Positions 8,132-11,370 of a DNA stretch of 11,370 nucleotides are shown here, in pieces. The DNA comes from JANWZL01 sp037445185. Its GTDB lineage: Bacteria > Pseudomonadota > Gammaproteobacteria > Burkholderiales > Thiobacillaceae. The position numbers and the translations under genes are program-made. The stretch lies in contig JBBIKZ010000078.1 in the NCBI GenBank assembly GCA_037445185.1, positions 1-11,370 of the forward strand, given 5' to 3'. The first letter of the stretch is position 1. The number at the start of each line of letters is the position of its first letter. The notes under the pieces were generated by a model, which made no database searches, was not told where the DNA came from, and saw only the letters and a program-made list of their open reading frames with translations.

Positions 8132-10975
8132 ATGATCGACCCAGAGATCGAGACCGAGCCCAAACCGCGGATCACACGCACCCATCTCATCCTGATTGCC
8201 GCGGCGTTCGCGATCACCGGCCTGGCCTGGGGCGCCTACTACTGGCTCACGAACAAGGATGCCGCCGATTACCTGCAGGCTGCGGAGACCTACACTGCCC
8301 AAGGTGACACCAGGTCAGCCATCATCGCCCTCAAAAACGCGCTGCAACTCGAGCCGACCCATGCCGAGGCACGCTACCGGCTCGGCAAGCTGTACGTCGG
8401 CATCCATGACTACCTCGCCGCCGAGAAGGAACTCAAGCTCGCGCGCGACAACAATCATGCCGCGCCGGACCTACCCCTGCTGCTGGCGCGCACCTGGCTG
8501 GCCCTGGGTCAACCCGAACGGTTCCTCGACGAAATCCCCGTCCCGGACGGCACCCAGCCCGAACTCGCCGCCCCGCTGCTGGCGCTGCGCGCAGACGCCG
8601 CGGGTGCAGAGGTCTCGCTGCAGCAGGCCGAGACCCTGCGCGCGGATGACGCCGAGACGCTCCTGACACGCGCCATGATGGCGGCCGCCGACCATGCGCC
8701 CGAACGTGCGCTCGCCTTGGTCGATCGGGCACTGGGTGTGGACACCCGGCGGGCCGAGCTCTGGATGTTCAGGGGCGATCTCCAGCGTCAGGCCAGACAG
8801 ACTGCCGAGGCACAGACCGCCTACCGCAAGGCGCTGGAGCTGGAGCCCGACAACGTCGCGGCCCGCATCGCCCTCGCCCTCACCCACCTGGAGGCCAATG
8901 CCCTAGAGCCTGCGGCCAAGGAACTCAGGGAAGCGGTGAAGCTCGAGCCCAACAACGTCATGGCCCGCTATCTGCAGGCCCTGATCGATTTCCGGCAAGC
9001 GCGCATCCCTGACGCCCAGGCCAAGCTCCAACAGGTGCTCAAGCTGGACCCGGACTTCCTGCCGGGGCACCTGCTCAGCGGCGCGGTCAACCTGGCCCTG
9101 GGCAACCGCAACATCGCCCTCTCCCACCTCACGCGCGTGGTCGACCGGGTAGCGGAGCACCCGCAAGCGCGCAAACTCCTCGCCGTTGCCATAGCGCAGG
9201 GTGGCAAGCTCGACGAAGCCACCCGGCAGATCGCCGGCCTGAAGGACTCGGACGACCTGCTGACCCTCTCCCTCAGGGGCGACATCGCCCTGCGCCAGGG
9301 CGACCCTGCCACCGCCCGCCGCTATCTGGAACAGGCCACCGCCTTGTCGCCCGACAATCCCAACCTGCAGCTAGCGCTGGCGCAAAGCCGCATGGCCGGC
9401 GGTGACCAGGAGGGGGCCATCGCGGCGCTGGAGCGGGCGGCGGAACTGGATACCGACTCCACCCGGCCCGATGTGTTGCTCGTACAGACCCATCTGCAGG
9501 CGGGTCGAACCGCGCAGGCCATGGCCGTGATCGACCGTCTGCAAAAGGCACGCCCCCGCGACCCCCTCCCCCACAACCTGCGCGGCATCGCCCACATCGC
9601 CAACAAGGAGACCGGCCGCGCGCGCGCGAGCTTCGCCGAGGCCATCGAACTCGACCCCACCTTCCTGCCCGCCGCCGCCAACCTGGCGCGCCTGGACCTC
9701 ATGGACAAAAACCCCGCCGCCGCGCGCGGGCGCTTCGAGGCGATCCTGGCCAAGGACCCCAGAAACAGCCGCGCCCACATCGCCCTGGCCGACCTGGCTA
9801 TGGCCGACGAGAACGAGCGCGCCTATCTGGATCACCTCGGCAAGGCGAAGCAGGCCAACGCCAAGGATCCCACCGTCTACTTCCTGCTCGCCCGGTATTG
9901 GCTGGGCAAGCGGGACAGTGCCAAGGCCATCGCGGAGGCACGCTCCGGTCTGGACGCCACCGGCCGCGGTGAATTCCACGAGATCATGGGCAAGGCCCAC
10001 CTCCTGAACAAGGACGCCATCGCCGCCGCCAACGCCTTCGGCAAGTGGGTGGAGGCCAGCCCCGAAAACCCCATGGCCCACTATCACCTGGCCGAGGCGC
10101 AGCACCTCAACGGGGCGACCTCTGACGCCCTCCGATCCCTGGATCAGGTCCTGGCCCTGGCCCCCGATCTCGCCCAGGCCATCGGCGCCAAGGCCACGCT
10201 GCTGGCGGAAAGCGGCCGTGCGGGCGAGGGCCTCAAGCTCGCCGCCGAGCTGCAGAGAAAACAGCCCCAGTCACCCGCCGGTTTCGTCGCCGAGGCCGAG
10301 ATCCTGGCCAAGGCTGGGCGCTACGCCGAGGCAGGCGACGTGTTCGTCAAGGCCGCCGAACTCGCCCGCGACAACCGGCTGGCCTTGCGTGCGCATGAGG
10401 CCTTTGTCCGGGCCGGGCAAAGCCAGCGCAGCCAGGCATGGCTGGAACGCTGGCTGGCCGCCAACCCCGACGACGACCCCGTGCGACACAGCCTGGCGCT
10501 GACCCAGCTGCGGGCCGGCAAGCTCGAGGAGGCCGCCGCCCACTATGAACACCTCTTCAACGAGCATCCGCGCAATGCCGTTGTGGCCAACAACCTCGCG
10601 TGGCTATACAGCGAGCTGAAGGACAGCCGTGCCCTGCAGATCGCGGAACAGGCGCACAAGCTCGACCCGGACAACCCGGCCACACTGGACACCCTGGGCT
10701 GGATACTGGTGCAGCGCGGCGAGGCCAGGCGAGCACTGCAATACCTTAGCAAGGCGCACACCCAGGCACCGGCAGCGCCCGAGATCCACTACCACCTGGC
10801 TGCGGCCCAAGCCGCCGCGGGCGACCGCAAGGCCGCCCTGGCCTCGCTGGAGCGACTGCTCGACGGCAGGCAAACATTCCCGCAAAAGGCTGAGGCCACT
10901 CGATTGTTTGAACGATTGAACCTAAAAACCTCAGTTGACCGCTCTTTGGCCTTCGCAAAGACGCATGGAACCTGA
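8132..10975 (+). CDS. prsT: PEP-CTERM system TPR-repeat protein PrsT, copy 2, with 3' end replaced by a MITE insertion
   Basis: This is a second PrsT paralogue, 947 residues from ATG 8132, closely similar to copy 1 along its length, e.g. LKNALQLEP, LAKDPRNSRA and LDTLGWILV blocks. ATG 8132 puts the hydrophobic anchor at a position matching copy 1; TTG at 8075 would add 19 unconvincing residues. Neither start has a good Shine-Dalgarno. A basic segment precedes the anchor (HLILIAAAFAITGLAWGAYY), which has no lipobox; I see no cysteine in the protein, so it is probably a signal-anchored membrane protein with a periplasmic TPR solenoid. Relative to copy 1 it lacks about 7 residues in one early repeat (ALRADAAGAEVSL, near 8582-8620). 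The last 18 residues, NLKTSVDRSLAFAKTHGT, are encoded by the inserted element beginning at 10921. The ancestral end was K-Q-T-P-stop, now displaced to 11302-11314. The TPR region is uninterrupted, so function may be kept. Confidence 0.88.
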   Translation: MIDPEIETEPKPRITRTHLILIAAAFAITGLAWGAYYWLTNKDAADYLQAAETYTAQGDTRSAIIALKNALQLEPTHAEARYRLGKLYVGIHDYLAAEKELKLARDNNHAAPDLPLLLARTWLALGQPERFLDEIPVPDGTQPELAAPLLALRADAAGAEVSLQQAETLRADDAETLLTRAMMAAADHAPERALALVDRALGVDTRRAELWMFRGDLQRQARQTAEAQTAYRKALELEPDNVAARIALALTHLEANALEPAAKELREAVKLEPNNVMARYLQALIDFRQARIPDAQAKLQQVLKLDPDFLPGHLLSGAVNLALGNRNIALSHLTRVVDRVAEHPQARKLLAVAIAQGGKLDEATRQIAGLKDSDDLLTLSLRGDIALRQGDPATARRYLEQATALSPDNPNLQLALAQSRMAGGDQEGAIAALERAAELDTDSTRPDVLLVQTHLQAGRTAQAMAVIDRLQKARPRDPLPHNLRGIAHIANKETGRARASFAEAIELDPTFLPAAANLARLDLMDKNPAAARGRFEAILAKDPRNSRAHIALADLAMADENERAYLDHLGKAKQANAKDPTVYFLLARYWLGKRDSAKAIAEARSGLDATGRGEFHEIMGKAHLLNKDAIAAANAFGKWVEASPENPMAHYHLAEAQHLNGATSDALRSLDQVLALAPDLAQAIGAKATLLAESGRAGEGLKLAAELQRKQPQSPAGFVAEAEILAKAGRYAEAGDVFVKAAELARDNRLALRAHEAFVRAGQSQRSQAWLERWLAANPDDDPVRHSLALTQLRAGKLEEAAAHYEHLFNEHPRNAVVANNLAWLYSELKDSRALQIAEQAHKLDPDNPATLDTLGWILVQRGEARRALQYLSKAHTQAPAAPEIHYHLAAAQAAAGDRKAALASLERLLDGRQTFPQKAEATRLFERLNLKTSVDRSLAFAKTHGT
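10916..10920. repeat. Target-site duplication, left copy (TTGAA)
   Basis: TTGAA directly abuts the left tip of the element and is repeated exactly after its right tip at 11297-11301. A 5-bp duplication is what staggered cutting by a DDE transposase leaves, and it fixes the insertion point within codons 948-949 (counted from 8075) of prsT copy 2. Confidence 0.85.
10921..10938 (+). repeat. Left terminal inverted repeat of the MITE
   Basis: CCTAAAAACCTCAGTTGA is the exact reverse complement of 11279-11296. Similarity continues imperfectly for about six more bases (CCGCTC against ACGCGC). It is read through in frame by prsT copy 2 as (N)-L-K-T-S-V-D. Confidence 0.9.
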
Positions 10976-10995
10976 CGTTTGCGCCTCCGAGCACG

Positions 10996-11012
10996 CTCAC
11001 CCGGAAGGTGAG
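10996..11012. repeat. Small perfect hairpin inside the MITE
   Basis: CTCACC (10996-11001) and GGTGAG (11007-11012) form a 6-bp stem with a 5-base loop, 20 bases after the present stop codon of prsT copy 2. There is no following T-run, so it is not an intrinsic terminator, although it lies where it could stabilise the truncated transcript's end. Confidence 0.5.
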
Positions 11013-11090
11013 GCCGCTACGCGCCCGCTTTCGGGTCTGTGCGCGCGTCTGGCTGCGTTGCTCCTCCTTGCGGGGGCGCCCCATAGCGTC

Positions 11091-11123
11091 GTCCGAGGGG
11101 CCCCGCGTGAGCGGGGATCGGAC
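11091..11123. repeat. Palindrome resembling a type I-E CRISPR repeat hairpin (not an array)
   Basis: GTCCGA (11091-11096) pairs with TCGGAC (11118-11123), and inside it CCCCGC-GTGA-GCGGGG (11101-11116) is a perfect 6-bp stem with a 4-base loop followed by AT. The core matches the Escherichia coli type I-E repeat core at 16 of 18 positions. It occurs once, with no spacer-spaced second copy and no cas gene, so it is annotated only as a palindrome. Confidence 0.6.
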
Positions 11124-11197
11124 AGCGGAGGGGATGCCGGCGACTGCCCCGGGGGCGCCCGCATCCTGCTCCGCGGTCGCATCCCCTGCGGGGCCCC
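11097..11197. repeat. Long imperfect inverted repeat in the MITE interior
   Basis: The left arm begins GGGGCCCCGC at 11097. Reading the opposite strand from 11197 gives the same ten bases, and both arms continue with related GGGGAT, GCGGAG, GGATGC and GGGCG/CGGCG blocks toward a centre near 11149. The left arm has GTGAGC where the right arm has a single A. Either strand could fold into one long hairpin. Additional nested pairs include GGGGATGC (11130-11137) with GCATCCCC (11179-11186) and CGGCGACTGC (11138-11147) with GCAGTCGCCG (11211-11220). Confidence 0.65.
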
Positions 11198-11278
11198 TGC
11201 TCCGCGCTACGCAGTCGCCGACCCCGCGGCGTCGTCGCGCCGGGCCCCCCACACGCACAAACCCGCCTTCGGGCGCGT

Positions 11279-11296
11279 TCAACTGAGGTTTTTAGG
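11279..11296 (-). repeat. Right terminal inverted repeat of the MITE
   Basis: TCAACTGAGGTTTTTAGG is the exact reverse complement of the left repeat at 10921-10938 and marks the right boundary of the element. Confidence 0.9.
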
Positions 11297-11301
11297 TTGA
11301 A
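11297..11301. repeat. Target-site duplication, right copy (TTGAA)
   Basis: This is an exact copy of 10916-10920, immediately after the right tip of the element. Confidence 0.85.
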
Positions 11302-11314
11302 ACAGACACCGTGA
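11302..11314 (+). pseudogene. Displaced ancestral 3' end of prsT copy 2
   Basis: If 10921-11301 is removed, codon 949 becomes AA+A (Lys), followed by CAG, ACA, CCG and TGA, giving RLFERL-KQTP-stop. This lines up with the intact end of copy 1, FFNTLRQRPL-stop, and is strong evidence that these 13 bases once ended the gene. They are now cut off by the stop at 10973-10975 inside the element. Confidence 0.8.
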
Positions 11315-11370
11315 CAGCGAGACCCTGCCGGACGCCGGCAAAACCGCATCGGGCGGCATGTCGCGTCGCC
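11315..11370 (+). other. Downstream flank with a short palindrome, no gene resolved
   Basis: TGCCGG-ACG-CCGGCA (11326-11340) is a perfect 6-bp inverted repeat with a 3-base centre, 12 bases after the ancestral prsT copy 2 stop, but without a T-run, so a terminator is not supported. An ATG at 11358 could open a downstream gene (M-S-R-R), but too little sequence remains to judge. Confidence 0.35.

Larger units (their letters stand above)
10921..11296. mobile_element. 376-bp MITE-like element with 18-bp terminal inverted repeats, possibly IS1380-related
   Basis: The element runs from CCTAAAAACC to GGTTTTTAGG. Its outer 18 bp are perfect inverted repeats and it is flanked by TTGAA on both sides. 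It is too short for a transposase, and I recognise no protein in any frame, so it would need a transposase supplied in trans. Tips beginning CCTA and a 5-bp duplication resemble IS1380-family elements such as ISEcp1; this family assignment is from memory of terminal features and is tentative. Subterminal imperfect repeats (11019-11036 against 11261-11278 reversed, 14 of 18 matching) and several hairpins make the interior highly structured. Intact ends and duplication suggest a fairly recent insertion. The left end supplies 18 codons and a stop to prsT copy 2. Confidence 0.88.

Noticed and set aside
10935..10963. Outward or inward promoter formed at the element's left end (TTGACC)
   Set aside because: No -10 box lies at a suitable distance; the same holds for the TTGAAA made at the right junction (11297-11302).
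11101..11186. CRISPR array in the MITE interior
   Set aside because: Only one repeat-like hairpin is present on each strand, in inverted rather than direct orientation, with no regular spacers and no cas genes nearby.
11008..11286. Small open frames within the MITE
   Set aside because: They overlap palindromes on both strands, are Arg/Pro/Ala-rich, lack Shine-Dalgarno sequences and show no transposase motifs.
11326..11340. Rho-independent terminator after the ancestral prsT copy 2 stop
   Set aside because: The stem is only 6 bp and is followed by AAAACC rather than a T-run on the + strand.

Overview
The window is a high-GC proteobacterial segment, most likely from a beta- or gammaproteobacterium. 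It carries part of an XrtA (EpsH) / PEP-CTERM exopolysaccharide locus. That reading rests on a characteristic gene set in a characteristic order: a PEP-CTERM-associated undecaprenyl-phosphate sugar transferase, the PrsK sensor kinase, the PrsR sigma-54-dependent response regulator and the PrsT TPR protein. All genes are on the + strand. No exosortase, polymerase or PEP-CTERM substrate gene lies inside the window.

Layout: 1-252 is a leader region without a supportable gene. The sugar transferase (253-1647), prsK (1647-3719) and prsR (3716-5068) follow in a tightly coupled run with TGATG and ATGA stop/start overlaps. prsT copy 1 (5090-8002) starts 21 bases later. After a 129-base gap comes a second, divergent prsT paralogue (best start 8132, open to 10975). 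PrsK would sense an unknown envelope signal and phosphorylate PrsR, which would then activate sigma-54 promoters of PEP-CTERM/EPS genes. The sugar transferase would load the first sugar phosphate on the lipid carrier. The two membrane-anchored TPR proteins would act as periplasmic scaffolds for polymer export or PEP-CTERM protein handling.

The most notable structure is at the right end. A 376-bp non-coding element (10921-11296) has perfect 18-bp terminal inverted repeats and is flanked by a perfect 5-bp direct repeat, TTGAA. It has the anatomy of a miniature inverted-repeat transposable element (MITE). Its CCTA-type tips and 5-bp duplication resemble IS1380-family (ISEcp1-like) elements. It sits inside the last codons of prsT copy 2. 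Removing the element and one TTGAA copy restores a frame ending in K-Q-T-P and a TGA at 11312-11314, which aligns with the natural C-terminus of prsT copy 1. The present gene instead ends with 18 residues encoded by the element's left end. The element's interior is rich in palindromes, one of which resembles a type I-E CRISPR repeat hairpin without being an array.
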